Shown here one piece after another: positions 1 to 9,407 of a DNA stretch of 64,000 bases (positions within the stretch are counted from its first letter, which is position 1; each line of letters starts with the position of its first letter). The notes under the pieces were generated by a model. It saw nothing but the letters and a program-made list of their open reading frames with translations. It searched no databases and was not told where the DNA came from. Position numbers and translations under genes: made by a program. This stretch comes from an uncultured Mobiluncus sp. (GTDB lineage: Bacteria; Actinomycetota; Actinomycetes; Actinomycetales; Actinomycetaceae). Where the stretch lies: assembly GCF_947087965.1 (NCBI RefSeq), contig NZ_CAMUES010000007.1, positions 1 to 64,000 of the forward strand. The letters are read 5' to 3'.

Positions 1-2436
1 ATGCCCAACCGGCAGGGTGAAGTCGCCAAGATGCCCAAACCGATGCCGGCCTGCTCGACCACCTGTTCGGATCGGATGGAGATCTACACCCAGTTCACCT
101 CCGAGGTCGCGGCCAAAGCCCAAAACGGTATCCTCGAGTTCCTGCTGGTCAATCACCCGCTGGACTGCCCGGTTTGCGACAAGGGCGGCGAATGCCCCCT
201 GCAAAACCAGACGTTCATGGAGGGCAACCCGACCTCGCGCTTCACCGATAAAAAGCGTGTCTGGCCCAAGCCGGTGCGCCTGACTTCCGAGATTCTGCTG
301 GACCGGGACCGTTGCGTGCTGTGCCAGCGCTGCGTGCGTTTCGGTAAAGAAATCGCCGGTGACGCCTTCATCGACCTACAAGGGCGGGGCGGCGGTTCCT
401 CTCCATGCGATCACCACTTCTTTATGGGTGAAAACATTGGTTCTTTCGACACGCAGGTGTTGGGGATTTATGACGAAGAGGCGAACCCGGACGGCGCTAC
501 CGTCACGGCTTGTGAATCGATGACCGGCCCGAGTGGGGAGCCCGGCATTATCGGTTCGATGCATTCGGGTAACCCGGACGTGGCGCACCGCGACGTGTCC
601 GGTCGACGTTTCGCCTCGTACTTCTCCGGTAACGTCACGCAGATTTGTCCGGTCGGCGCGCTTACGAACGCCTCCTACCGTTTCCGGGCGCGTCCCCACG
701 ACCTCATCTCGACCCCCTCGATTACCGACCAGGACGCCAGTGGGGCGGAAATCCGCGTCGATGCGCGCCGTGGGGTCGTGTTGCGCCAGCTGGCGGGGGA
801 CAATCCCGAGGTCAACGAGGAATGGATTTCTGACAAGGACCGTTACGCTTTCGCGTGGCAGTCCTCCACGGACCGTTTGACCCGCCCGATGGTGCGTAAC
901 GACGCGGGCGAGTTGGAGGAAACCGACTGGGGTACCGCCCTTTCCCGGGCCGCCGCCTATGTTAAAGAATCTGCGGAAAACTCGGAGGTCACGTTCTTCC
1001 CCGGCGAACACCTGACCCTCGAGGACTACTACGCTTGGGGCAAGTTTGCTCACGTGGTAGGCAAGTCGAACATTGTGGATGCGCGCTCGCGAGACTTCCG
1101 CATGGACGAAGTGAACTTCATCAAAATGCGGGTCGCGGGGCGTCCGGTAACAGTGACCTACCAAGACATTGAAAAAGCGCCGTTTGTGTTCCTGGTCGAC
1201 CTGGAACCGGAGGACGAATGCGCCACCCTGTTCCTGCGGCTGCGCAAAGCTACGCAAAACCACGGCACGAAGGTCGCCACCCTCGCCTCATTCCTCAGCG
1301 ATGGTGCGCGCAAACTCGGTGCCACCCTGGTGCAAAACCAGCCGGGGGAGCAACTCCAAATCCTACAAGACATCATCGATGGTAAAGGCGAGTTTGCCTG
1401 GGTGAAAGAATCCCTGAGCCAGCCCGGCTCACTGGTGCTGATGGGGGAGCGTGCCAGCTTGGTCGTTGACGAGCTGGAATATGCTGCGCGTCTGGCCGAT
1501 GCCACAAACGCCGCTTGGGCGTGGATACCGCGGCGTGCCGGTTCGCGTGCCGCTATTGAGGCGGGCTGTTTCCCCGGTCTGCTGCCGCGCGGTCGCCTGG
1601 TAACCGACCCGGCGGCACGCGCCGACATCGATGCGGCTTGGGGCCTAAAGGAGCCGCTGCATGAGAATCTGCCGCTGTGTTTCCGGTGTATGTTGACCCC
1701 CGAGGCTTGGGAACAGTTCCTGCCCGGCACCACTATGGTGATGGGCGGGGTGGACCTGCGCGACCTGGAGGACCCGGACGGCACGCGGGAAGTCCTCAAA
1801 GGCGTGAAGCACGTCATTCAGCTGGAGGTGCGCAAGACCGAGATTACCCAGTACGCCGATGTCGTCCTGCCAGTGGCTCCGCCGCACGAAAAGAGCGGTA
1901 CTTTCATCAACTGGGAAGGCCGGCTGCGCCCCTTCGGTCAGGCTTTGGCCTCACACGCGCTGCCGGACTGGAAGGTCATGAACCTGTTGGGTCGGGCCGC
2001 GGGCTACGACCTGGGGCTGGATTCTCTGGCCGCGATTTGGCACGAATACGAGGAGCTGGGGCCCTGGCAAGGTATCCGTTTGGGGGCGCCTTTCCGGCAG
2101 GATCCTCCCATTGTTCCCCCCGAGGCGGGTCAGGCTCTGGTTATCACCTGGAAGCCGCTGCTGGACGCGGGGCGCTGCCAAGACGGCGAACCGTACTTGG
2201 CGGGGACTGCCAAAGTTCCGGTGGCGCGCATGAGCGCGAAAACCGCCCGGGAAAACGGTATTACCGACTTTGCCAAGATTACGGGACCGAAAGGCGCCTT
2301 GACTCTGCCGGTGGTACTCACTGACCTGCCGGAGCGGGTCGTGTGGATGCCGGAATGTTCCCCCGGATCCCTGGTTCACGAAACCTTGGGTTCGGCTTAC
2401 GGCCAGCTTGTTAGCTTGAAAGCAGCGGAGGCGTAA
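1..2436 (+). CDS. nuoG: NADH-quinone oxidoreductase subunit G (5' partial)
   Basis: Peripheral-arm subunit of respiratory complex I that carries electrons from NADH along Fe-S clusters. The window starts inside the gene: the N-terminal 2Fe-2S domain is mostly missing and only its last Cys (C18 counting from base 1) is visible, so the ATG at base 1 is not the true start. Seen: the N3 set H52/C56/C59/C65, the N4 set C105/C108/C111 plus C216 in QICPVGAL, then a molybdopterin-oxidoreductase-like body. Two oddities: about 55 extra residues around 128-205 between FIDLQGRG and SYFSGN, and replacement of all four expected N7 ligands (SITDQDASGAE at 240-250; WISDKD where WNCDKG is expected). The stop is followed five bases later by nuoH. 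Confidence 0.95.
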   Translation: MPNRQGEVAKMPKPMPACSTTCSDRMEIYTQFTSEVAAKAQNGILEFLLVNHPLDCPVCDKGGECPLQNQTFMEGNPTSRFTDKKRVWPKPVRLTSEILLDRDRCVLCQRCVRFGKEIAGDAFIDLQGRGGGSSPCDHHFFMGENIGSFDTQVLGIYDEEANPDGATVTACESMTGPSGEPGIIGSMHSGNPDVAHRDVSGRRFASYFSGNVTQICPVGALTNASYRFRARPHDLISTPSITDQDASGAEIRVDARRGVVLRQLAGDNPEVNEEWISDKDRYAFAWQSSTDRLTRPMVRNDAGELEETDWGTALSRAAAYVKESAENSEVTFFPGEHLTLEDYYAWGKFAHVVGKSNIVDARSRDFRMDEVNFIKMRVAGRPVTVTYQDIEKAPFVFLVDLEPEDECATLFLRLRKATQNHGTKVATLASFLSDGARKLGATLVQNQPGEQLQILQDIIDGKGEFAWVKESLSQPGSLVLMGERASLVVDELEYAARLADATNAAWAWIPRRAGSRAAIEAGCFPGLLPRGRLVTDPAARADIDAAWGLKEPLHENLPLCFRCMLTPEAWEQFLPGTTMVMGGVDLRDLEDPDGTREVLKGVKHVIQLEVRKTEITQYADVVLPVAPPHEKSGTFINWEGRLRPFGQALASHALPDWKVMNLLGRAAGYDLGLDSLAAIWHEYEELGPWQGIRLGAPFRQDPPIVPPEAGQALVITWKPLLDAGRCQDGEPYLAGTAKVPVARMSAKTARENGITDFAKITGPKGALTLPVVLTDLPERVVWMPECSPGSLVHETLGSAYGQLVSLKAAEA

Positions 2437-2441
2437 CCATC

Positions 2442-3800
2442 ATGTACACATTGATTCCTATCCTGACCGTTATGGGAGCTGACCTGTGGCCCGCCGTGGC
2501 AGCGGCTCCGAAAGGGGCTGACTTCAGCCAGGAAACCTGGTGGATTTCCCTCATCAAAGCCCTGATTATCATCGTGACGCTGATTCTCTACGTGCTGTTG
2601 GCACTGTGGGTGGAGCGCCGCGGCTTGGGCCGTATTCAAACCCGTCCCGGTCCGAACGTGCGCGGCCCGCTTGGTTTGCTCCAAGCGGTTGCGGACGCCG
2701 GCAAGATGGTGTTCAAAGAAAACTTCCGTCTCAAGGGTGCCGACACTCTGATTTACCTGGTTTCCCCGATTCTGGTGGCATTCACGGCTTTCGCCATCTT
2801 CGCGCTGATTCCCTTCGGGCCCAACGTGACGATTGGTGGAATCTCTACCCCGCTGCAGTTGTTTGACTCCGGGGTCGCCACGCTAATCGTGCTGGCGATT
2901 TCCTCCATCGGGATTTACGGGATTGTTCTGGGTGGCTGGTCGGCGAACTCTCCGTTCCCGCTGCTAGGTTCCGTGCGTTCCACGGCTCAAGTTATCTCCT
3001 ATGAGCTGGCGATGGGCACCGCCTTGGTCAGCGTGTTCATCATGGCTGGTTCCATGTCCACCTCCGAAATCGTGGAGGCGCAAAAGGATCCGAGCTGGCT
3101 GCTGGGACTGTTGCCCGCCTTCATCGTCTTTCTCATCGCTTCTTTCGGGGAAACGAACCGTCTGCCCTTCGACTTGACGGAATGCGAAAGCGAGCTGGTG
3201 GCCGGACATCAAACCGAATACTCGGGAATGAACTTCGCCTGGTACTACCTGGCCGAATACATCAACATCTTTAATGTTTCCGCCGTGGCGGTGACCATGT
3301 TCCTGGGCGGCTACAAAGCGCCGTGGCAGTGGGACTTCATGAACCCCGTCACCGGGTCGCCGTGGTGGGGGATTCTGTGGTTCACCCTCAAGGTGTGGTT
3401 CCTGTTCTGGATTTTTGTGTGGGTTCGCGGCACTCAGGTGCGCTTCCGCTACGACCAGTTCATGAACCTGGGCTGGAAGGTCCTGATTCCCGTCGGTTTC
3501 GTGTGGATGATGGCGGTGGCTTGGATTAAGGCGCTGCCCGTGTTCTTTGGCTTCAACTCGCAACAAATCATGATTGCGGTAGCGGGGGTCTGCGTGGTGC
3601 TACTGGTCATCGTGATGTTGATTCCCGTCAAGAAAGCGAAACCGGTTGCGGACAAACCCTTCGACCCGATGGCGGACGGATTCCCGGTCCCGCCCCTCCC
3701 GGGACAAGAGCTGCCTCCCAGTCCGCGTTCCGGACTCTTGAAAGTCACTCCCAACATCCCGGCTGAAACGGCCATCACGGGCGGAAAGGAAGAAAAGTGA
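2442..3800 (+). CDS. nuoH: NADH-quinone oxidoreductase subunit H
   Basis: Membrane subunit of complex I at the junction with the peripheral arm, part of the quinone-binding site. It is a multi-spanning protein with the family signatures ERRGLGRIQTRPGPN near residue 60 and the acidic loop FGETNRLPFDLTECESELV near 230. The ATG follows GGAGG at 2427-2431, which lies inside the end of nuoG, so translation is coupled. The hydrophobic core ends near residue 393 and is followed by a hydrophilic, Pro-rich tail of about 60 residues that is longer than in the E. coli protein. Its stop overlaps the GTG of nuoI (GTGA). Confidence 0.96.
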   Translation: MYTLIPILTVMGADLWPAVAAAPKGADFSQETWWISLIKALIIIVTLILYVLLALWVERRGLGRIQTRPGPNVRGPLGLLQAVADAGKMVFKENFRLKGADTLIYLVSPILVAFTAFAIFALIPFGPNVTIGGISTPLQLFDSGVATLIVLAISSIGIYGIVLGGWSANSPFPLLGSVRSTAQVISYELAMGTALVSVFIMAGSMSTSEIVEAQKDPSWLLGLLPAFIVFLIASFGETNRLPFDLTECESELVAGHQTEYSGMNFAWYYLAEYINIFNVSAVAVTMFLGGYKAPWQWDFMNPVTGSPWWGILWFTLKVWFLFWIFVWVRGTQVRFRYDQFMNLGWKVLIPVGFVWMMAVAWIKALPVFFGFNSQQIMIAVAGVCVVLLVIVMLIPVKKAKPVADKPFDPMADGFPVPPLPGQELPPSPRSGLLKVTPNIPAETAITGGKEEK

Positions 3801-4528
3801 GCGAGCAAACTTCTGACAACAACTTGGTCGCCTCCCCTGACGAACCGGACCACGCCGCCGCGTCAACTGGTCCTGCCCCCGCCGCGGACGTGGATCCCCA
3901 GCTGTGGCAACGGAAGAAAAAAGGCCCCATCGCGGAGTCGCTGAAAGCGGTCGCCGGTTTCGGAGTCACGTTCCGCAACTTCTTCCGCCCCTACGTGACT
4001 GAACAGTATCCGTTCGAAAAGGTACCGACTCAGCCGCGCTACCACGGACGTCACCAGCTGAACCGCTACCCGGACGGCTTGGAAAAGTGTGTGGGCTGCG
4101 AACTGTGCGCCTGGGCTTGCCCGGCCGACGCTATCTATGTAGAGGCCGCCTCGAACACCCCGGAGGAACAGTACAGTGCGGGCGAACGTTACGGGCGGGT
4201 CTATCAAATCAACTACCTGCGCTGCATCTTTTGCGGGATGTGCATCGAAGCCTGCCCGACGCGGGCCCTCACGATGTCTAACGATTACGAGATTTGGGAT
4301 GACAACCGCGAGGATTTGATTTTTGAAAAGGACCGCCTGTTGGTTCCTTTGAATGCCGGGATGCTAGACACGCCGCACCCGATGGCGTCAGGCACTTCTG
4401 ACATGGATTACTACAACGGAAGCGTCACCGGCGCGACCCCCGACCAGATTGACTGGGTCGCGAGTCGCCGTCCGCACGATGCCTCCTTGGCCAGCGCCGG
4501 AAAACCGGCACAGGAGGTGAAAGCATGA
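3797..4528 (+). CDS. nuoI: NADH-quinone oxidoreductase subunit I
   Basis: Complex I subunit holding the N6a and N6b [4Fe-4S] clusters that pass electrons towards the quinone site. Two ferredoxin motifs are visible: CVGCELCAWACP near residue 97 and CIFCGMCIEACP near 141. A hydrophilic N-terminal extension of about 30 residues precedes the family core, which starts around ESLKAVAGFGVTFRNFF. The GTG start overlaps the nuoH stop by GTGA, and its own stop overlaps the nuoJ start by ATGA, so the three genes are translationally coupled. Confidence 0.96.
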   Translation: MSEQTSDNNLVASPDEPDHAAASTGPAPAADVDPQLWQRKKKGPIAESLKAVAGFGVTFRNFFRPYVTEQYPFEKVPTQPRYHGRHQLNRYPDGLEKCVGCELCAWACPADAIYVEAASNTPEEQYSAGERYGRVYQINYLRCIFCGMCIEACPTRALTMSNDYEIWDDNREDLIFEKDRLLVPLNAGMLDTPHPMASGTSDMDYYNGSVTGATPDQIDWVASRRPHDASLASAGKPAQEVKA

Positions 4529-5499
4529 GCCACTTGCTGCAAGCGGCCGCCGCCTTACCCGAGATGGGCACCGGTCAGACAATCTTCGTAGCGGCGTGTT
4601 CCGCTCTGGCGTTGATTGCGGCTTTGGGTGTCGCGCTGTCGAATCGAGCTGTTCACGCCGCGGTCTACATGGTCGCCATGATGGTGTGCGTGGCCGGCAT
4701 CTACTTTTCGGTCGGAGCCGAGTTCCTGGGCGCGGTTCAGATTGTGGTTTACACCGGCGCCATCATGATGATGTTCCTGTTCGTCATCATGTTGGTGGGG
4801 GTACAAGCCGTGGACTCGCCGCGAGACTCCAAAGTCGTGACCGTGGCGGTGGCGGTGCTGCTGGTTGTCGCTTTCGGGATTATGGCGATAGTGGCAGCCG
4901 CAAACACCACGGTGAACGGGGCTCCGGCGCAGCCCAGCGGGGATCCGAATCCGGTCCGGCTGGCCTCCGAAGTCATCAACACTTACTACGCTCCGCTGGA
5001 AATGGTCGCGACCCTGCTGATTGTGGCGGCGGTCGGGGCGATGAGCCTGACCCACTCCGAGGCGCTGTTGCCGCGCGTGACCCAGTCTTTCCTGGTGAAG
5101 CAACGCATGAAAGCGTACCGGGAGTCCGGTCACGTCCTCGGTCAGACTGTGCCGCCGGGTGTTTACGCCGAAACCAATGCTTTGGATGTACCGGCTATCA
5201 GCGGCGAAACCCTGCGTCCGGTGCCGGAATCGGTACCGCGCGTGGTGCGAGTTCGCGGCGAAGAACGCTCGCTTGGGGAAGCCTCACCGTGGGCGGCTCG
5301 CGCGTTGGCGGCCGAAGCCAGTGGTGACGTGAGCTTGCATGGTGCGAAATCCTCCGCGCTGGTCGCGCGTTCCGGCGCGGCGGGAATGCCCGGAACCGGC
5401 GCCCCTGAAACTCTGCCAAATCAGGCAGAACCGCTGGACAACACTATTGAGGGCCACACCGAACCGGGTGCAGCCACGAAAGAAGGAGAGAACGCATGA
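4525..5499 (+). CDS. nuoJ: NADH-quinone oxidoreductase subunit J
   Basis: Membrane subunit of the complex I proton-pumping arm. Five hydrophobic segments occupy roughly residues 15-185, with the conserved VQIVVYTGAIMMMFLFVIML stretch (the pi-bulge helix TM3 of the family) near residue 72. After about residue 190 comes a hydrophilic tail of some 130 residues rich in Ala, Glu and Pro with no recognisable domain; the protein (324 aa) is much longer than the E. coli one (about 184) because of it. The start overlaps nuoI by ATGA and the end overlaps nuoK by ATGA. Confidence 0.95.
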   Translation: MSHLLQAAAALPEMGTGQTIFVAACSALALIAALGVALSNRAVHAAVYMVAMMVCVAGIYFSVGAEFLGAVQIVVYTGAIMMMFLFVIMLVGVQAVDSPRDSKVVTVAVAVLLVVAFGIMAIVAAANTTVNGAPAQPSGDPNPVRLASEVINTYYAPLEMVATLLIVAAVGAMSLTHSEALLPRVTQSFLVKQRMKAYRESGHVLGQTVPPGVYAETNALDVPAISGETLRPVPESVPRVVRVRGEERSLGEASPWAARALAAEASGDVSLHGAKSSALVARSGAAGMPGTGAPETLPNQAEPLDNTIEGHTEPGAATKEGENA

Positions 5500-5795
5500 A
5501 CGTGATGTTCCTGGTATTCGTGGCCCTGGGCCTCTTTGCCGTGGGCGCCCTGACCGTGCTGCTCCACCGTTCCGCAGTCATTGCCTTGATGGGTGTGGAA
5601 ATCATGCTGAACTCGTGCAATATCGCGCTGGTGGCTCTGGGAGAAGCCAACGCCAATATGACCGGCCAGGTCCTGGCGTTCTTTGTGATGACCGTGGCGG
5701 CGGCGGAAGTCGTGGTCGGCTTGGCCCTGATTGTGTCGCTGTTCCGCTCCCGGCGCACCACCTCCCTCGACGACTTCAACCTGTTGAACGGCTAA
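5496..5795 (+). CDS. nuoK: NADH-quinone oxidoreductase subunit K
   Basis: Small membrane subunit of complex I (99 aa, the usual length) with three transmembrane helices. The conserved membrane Glu is visible in VEIMLNSCNIALV near residue 35 and a second one in AAAEVVVGLAL near 70; both belong to the proton path known for the family. The ATG overlaps the nuoJ stop (ATGA), with GAAGGAGAG just upstream inside nuoJ. Confidence 0.97.
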   Translation: MNVMFLVFVALGLFAVGALTVLLHRSAVIALMGVEIMLNSCNIALVALGEANANMTGQVLAFFVMTVAAAEVVVGLALIVSLFRSRRTTSLDDFNLLNG

Positions 5796-5810
5796 GGGGG
5801 AAAGGAAAAT

Positions 5811-7802
5811 ATGTTGCAAACTTTCAATCTTGTCAACGGGCTGGCTAGCGGCGCGATTCTGGAATTCGGAGCCGCCACCGGCATGGCTCAATACGCCTGG
5901 CTGATGATTGCCATTCCTTTCGTCAGTTCCATGTTCCTGCTCATTGCAGGGCGCCGCGTGGATTCCTGGGGACACTACCTGGGAATGCTGGCGCCGTGGG
6001 CCTCCTTCGTGGTTGGCGTGGCCATTCTGGTAGAGATGCTGGGACGCTCCCCCGAGAATCGGGCGCAAACCCTGACGGTGTGGAACTGGCTGCCCGGCTC
6101 GGAAGTGAACGTGAACTTCGGTCTGCTGCTGGACCCGCTATCCATCTCGTTTGTGATGCTGGTGACGTTCGTCGGCGGTCTCATTCACATCTATTCGGTG
6201 GGATACATGGCGGCTGACCCCGACCGGCGCCGTTTCTTTGCCTACCTGAACTTCTTTGTGGCCTCCATGCTGACCTTGGTGCTGGGCAGTTCCTACCTGG
6301 TGACGTTCGTCGGTTGGGAAGGCGTCGGTTTGGCATCCTACCTGCTGATTGGCTTCTGGAACCAGGTACACAACAATGCCCTGGCCGCGAACAAGGCTTT
6401 CATCATGAACCGCGTGGGTGACCTGGGGCTGCTGCTGGCGATGATGTCAATGTTCGCCGTGGTCGGCTCCGTGGATTTCGCCGATGTGTTGGGCGTTACG
6501 CTGCGGCCGAGTTGGGCTACGGCGATTGGCCTGTTCCTGTTGCTGGCGGCCTGTGGTAAATCCGCCCAGTTCCCCCTCCAAGCCTGGCTCGGTGACGCTA
6601 TGGCCGGTCCGACCCCGGTGTCCGCGCTGATTCACGCCGCCACGATGGTGACCGCGGGCGTGTACCTGATGGTTCGTTCCGGCGCTATCTATACGCAAAC
6701 CCCGGTCGCGTCCCTGGTCGTGGCCATTGTTGGGGCTATCACTCTGCTGTTTGGGGCCATCGTCGGCTGTGCGAAAGACGACATGAAGAAGGTCCTGGCG
6801 GCCTCTACCATGAGCCAAATCGGTTACATGATGCTGGGGGCGGGCCTGGGCCCGGTCGGCTGGGCTTTCGCCATCTTCCACCTCATTACCCACGGCTTCT
6901 TCAAGGCTCAGCTGTTCCTGTCTGCCGGTGCGGTCATGCACGCGATGAGCGAACAGGTCAACATTCGCCGTTTCGGCGGGCTGTTCAAGGTCATGAAGAT
7001 TACCTGGTTCGCGTTCTTTATCGGCTGGCTGGCTATCCTGGGAATCCCGCCGTTCTCCGGATTCTTTTCCAAGGACAAAATCATCGAGGTGGCTTTCCTG
7101 CCCAACCCGAACTTCGGAACCTGGTACCCCTGGGTATTTGGTCTCGTTGCCCTGTTCGGCGCCGGTATCACCGCTTTCTATATGTCCCGCCTGTTCTTCC
7201 TGATCTTCCACGGGGAGGCTCGCTGGACTACCGAGGCAGAAGGCGCCCCGGTACACCCGCACGAGGCCGGTCCGTGGATGACCATTCCGCTCCTGGTGCT
7301 GTCCGTGTTCTCCATTGCACTCGGCGGCCTGCTCTCGGTAGGCAACCTGTTCGTGACGTGGCTGAACCCCATCGTGAATATCGGCACCCGCGGCCAGATG
7401 GTCGAGCATGGCGAGCCGGTCATGCCCGAAGCCCTGCTGATTGGGTTGACCCTGGCGGTGGTCATCATCGGGGTGCTCACCGCGTGGGTGCTGTTCATGA
7501 AACGTCCGGTCGAAAAGGCCGTGCCCGAAGCCAACGCCTTTATCATGGCGGCCCGCGAGGACCTCTACCAAGACGTTGTCAACGAAAAGGTTGCGATTAT
7601 CCCCACGCTGGCGCTGTCCTCCGGGGTGGCGGTGGCAGACCGGGTGGTCATCGACGGCATCGTGGAAGGCACCGGTCGGCTCTCACTCTGGCTCGGTAAA
7701 GTCGGGGCGCTGGCTCACTCCGGTTCCCCGCGCCGCTACGCTGGCTGGACCCTGTTCGGCACAGTTTTGGCTCTTGTCCTGGTATTGGCGACAAGGCTGT
7801 GA
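5811..7802 (+). CDS. nuoL: NADH-quinone oxidoreductase subunit L
   Basis: Distal antiporter-like proton-pumping subunit of complex I (663 aa, normal length). The family core is evident: LTFVGWEGVGLASYLLIGFW-type sequence near residue 166, the lysine-bearing CGKSAQFPLQAWLGDAM near 247, and the long C-terminal region that forms the lateral helix. The ATG follows GGGGGAAAGG with good spacing, 15 bases after nuoK. It is followed by nuoM in the standard L-M-N order. Confidence 0.97.
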   Translation: MLQTFNLVNGLASGAILEFGAATGMAQYAWLMIAIPFVSSMFLLIAGRRVDSWGHYLGMLAPWASFVVGVAILVEMLGRSPENRAQTLTVWNWLPGSEVNVNFGLLLDPLSISFVMLVTFVGGLIHIYSVGYMAADPDRRRFFAYLNFFVASMLTLVLGSSYLVTFVGWEGVGLASYLLIGFWNQVHNNALAANKAFIMNRVGDLGLLLAMMSMFAVVGSVDFADVLGVTLRPSWATAIGLFLLLAACGKSAQFPLQAWLGDAMAGPTPVSALIHAATMVTAGVYLMVRSGAIYTQTPVASLVVAIVGAITLLFGAIVGCAKDDMKKVLAASTMSQIGYMMLGAGLGPVGWAFAIFHLITHGFFKAQLFLSAGAVMHAMSEQVNIRRFGGLFKVMKITWFAFFIGWLAILGIPPFSGFFSKDKIIEVAFLPNPNFGTWYPWVFGLVALFGAGITAFYMSRLFFLIFHGEARWTTEAEGAPVHPHEAGPWMTIPLLVLSVFSIALGGLLSVGNLFVTWLNPIVNIGTRGQMVEHGEPVMPEALLIGLTLAVVIIGVLTAWVLFMKRPVEKAVPEANAFIMAAREDLYQDVVNEKVAIIPTLALSSGVAVADRVVIDGIVEGTGRLSLWLGKVGALAHSGSPRRYAGWTLFGTVLALVLVLATRL

Positions 7803-7814
7803 GGTAAACGAAGG

Positions 7815-9407
7815 ATGAACATGGTTTTGACTCAAACAACTATTCCGACAACGGCTGGTTTCCCGTGGTTGTCCTTGCTGGTGGGTATCCCGATGGGGTT
7901 TGCCCTGGCAATCTGGCTCATCCCCTGGCTGCGTTCCATCGGCCGGGAAGTTTCCCTCGCCGTGTCTAGTGCGGTCCTGGCAGGTGTGCTGGTGGCCCTG
8001 TTTACCAGCTATGACTTCGCCCCGGAGACGCCGGGAGCTTTCCAACTGGGCGAATCCTACTCGTGGATGCCCGCGATTGGCCTGTCTTGGGCGCTGGGCG
8101 TCAACGGGCTGGGCATGGTGATGATTATCCTCGCCACCGCCCTGACCCCCCTGGTCATTCTGGCTTCCTGGCGGGACGACACCGACCCGAAAGCGGCAGC
8201 CGGCTACGCCGCCCTCATCTTAGCTTTGGAATCCTTCATGGTGCTGCTGTTCGTCGCCCGTGACCTGCTGCTGTTCTATATCGCCTTTGAGGGGATGCTG
8301 ATTCCGCTGTACTTCCTGGTGGGCCGTTACGGTAACGGGGATGCACAAGTGCGCCGCCACGCCGCTATCAAGTTCGTACTGTATTCCCTGGCGGGCGGCT
8401 TGGTCATGCTGTTTGGCGTCATCGGCGTCTACGTGTATTCCGGCGGTGGCGACCGGGCTTTCCACATGGATTACCTGACCTCCGGGAACTTCCACCCCGG
8501 GGCAGCCGGCATGTGGATGATGACGACTTTCCTCATTGCTTTCGCAATCAAGGCTCCGATGGTGCCGGTACACACCTGGCTGCCTTCCACCGCGGCGGTT
8601 GCCCGCGGCGGTACCTCCGTGCTGCTGGTGGGGGTACTGGACAAGGTCGGTACCTGGGGCATGATTATGTTCTGCTGGCAGCTGTTCCCGGAGGCGTCCG
8701 CCAAAGTTGCGCCCGTTATCGTGGTGTTGGCAATCATCTCGATTCTGTGGGGGGCACTGGCGGCAATTTCGCAAAAGGACCTGCTGCGTTTGGTGTCTTT
8801 CACATCCGTGAGCCACTTCGGGTTCATGGTGCTGGCGCTGTACATCGGCTCTCAGACCGCGATTGAGGGCGCCATGCTCTACATGGTCGCCCACGGGGTG
8901 TCTATCGCCGGTTTGTTCCTGTTGAGCGGCTGGCTGACCACGCGAGGCGGCACCCAAGAAATCGCGGCCTACCGCGGTTTCCAGCGGGTCACCCCGACTT
9001 TGGCAGGCCTGTTCCTGGTGTCGGGCTTGGCGGCTATCGCCCTGCCTGGCCTGTCCGGTTTCCTGCCCGAATACTTGATTCTGGTCGGCACGTTTAAGAT
9101 GAACATCGCGGCGGCGATTGTGTCTATCCTCGGAGTAGTGCTGGCTTCGGTTTACCTACTGGTGCCTTACCTGAATGTGTTTACTGGGCCGATTGACGGC
9201 GAGGTTCGCGAAGCTGACGATTTGAACTGGCGGGAAAAGTTCATCATGGTTCCCTTGGTTTTGGCGATGTTTGGTTTGGGCGTTCTGCCCGGACCGACCT
9301 TGGACCTGATCAAGCCTGATGCTGCCCTCATGTATCAAGCAGTGTCTAATAGCGGGTTGGTGTCTGCCTCAGCTGTCTTAGCCACGAGCGAAGGAGGCGC
9401 CCAATGA
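7815..9407 (+). CDS. nuoM: NADH-quinone oxidoreductase subunit M
   Basis: Second antiporter-like subunit of the complex I membrane arm, about 14 membrane helices. Typical features are FIAFEGMLIPLYFLVGRYG near residue 155 (pump Glu) and the Lys region AFAIKAPMVPVHTWLP near 240. The start is ATG twelve bases after nuoL, preceded by AACGAAGG. The last codons overlap the nuoN start (ATGA at 9404). Confidence 0.97.
   Translation: MNMVLTQTTIPTTAGFPWLSLLVGIPMGFALAIWLIPWLRSIGREVSLAVSSAVLAGVLVALFTSYDFAPETPGAFQLGESYSWMPAIGLSWALGVNGLGMVMIILATALTPLVILASWRDDTDPKAAAGYAALILALESFMVLLFVARDLLLFYIAFEGMLIPLYFLVGRYGNGDAQVRRHAAIKFVLYSLAGGLVMLFGVIGVYVYSGGGDRAFHMDYLTSGNFHPGAAGMWMMTTFLIAFAIKAPMVPVHTWLPSTAAVARGGTSVLLVGVLDKVGTWGMIMFCWQLFPEASAKVAPVIVVLAIISILWGALAAISQKDLLRLVSFTSVSHFGFMVLALYIGSQTAIEGAMLYMVAHGVSIAGLFLLSGWLTTRGGTQEIAAYRGFQRVTPTLAGLFLVSGLAAIALPGLSGFLPEYLILVGTFKMNIAAAIVSILGVVLASVYLLVPYLNVFTGPIDGEVREADDLNWREKFIMVPLVLAMFGLGVLPGPTLDLIKPDAALMYQAVSNSGLVSASAVLATSEGGAQ

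Noticed and set aside
376..1263. 295-residue ORF on the minus strand opposite nuoG
   Set aside because: Shadow frame in GC-rich coding DNA; no family resemblance, and nuoG is certain on the other strand.
6447..7571. 374-residue ORF on the minus strand opposite nuoL
   Set aside because: His/Gln/Gly-biased translation typical of the antisense of membrane-protein genes; no start signals.
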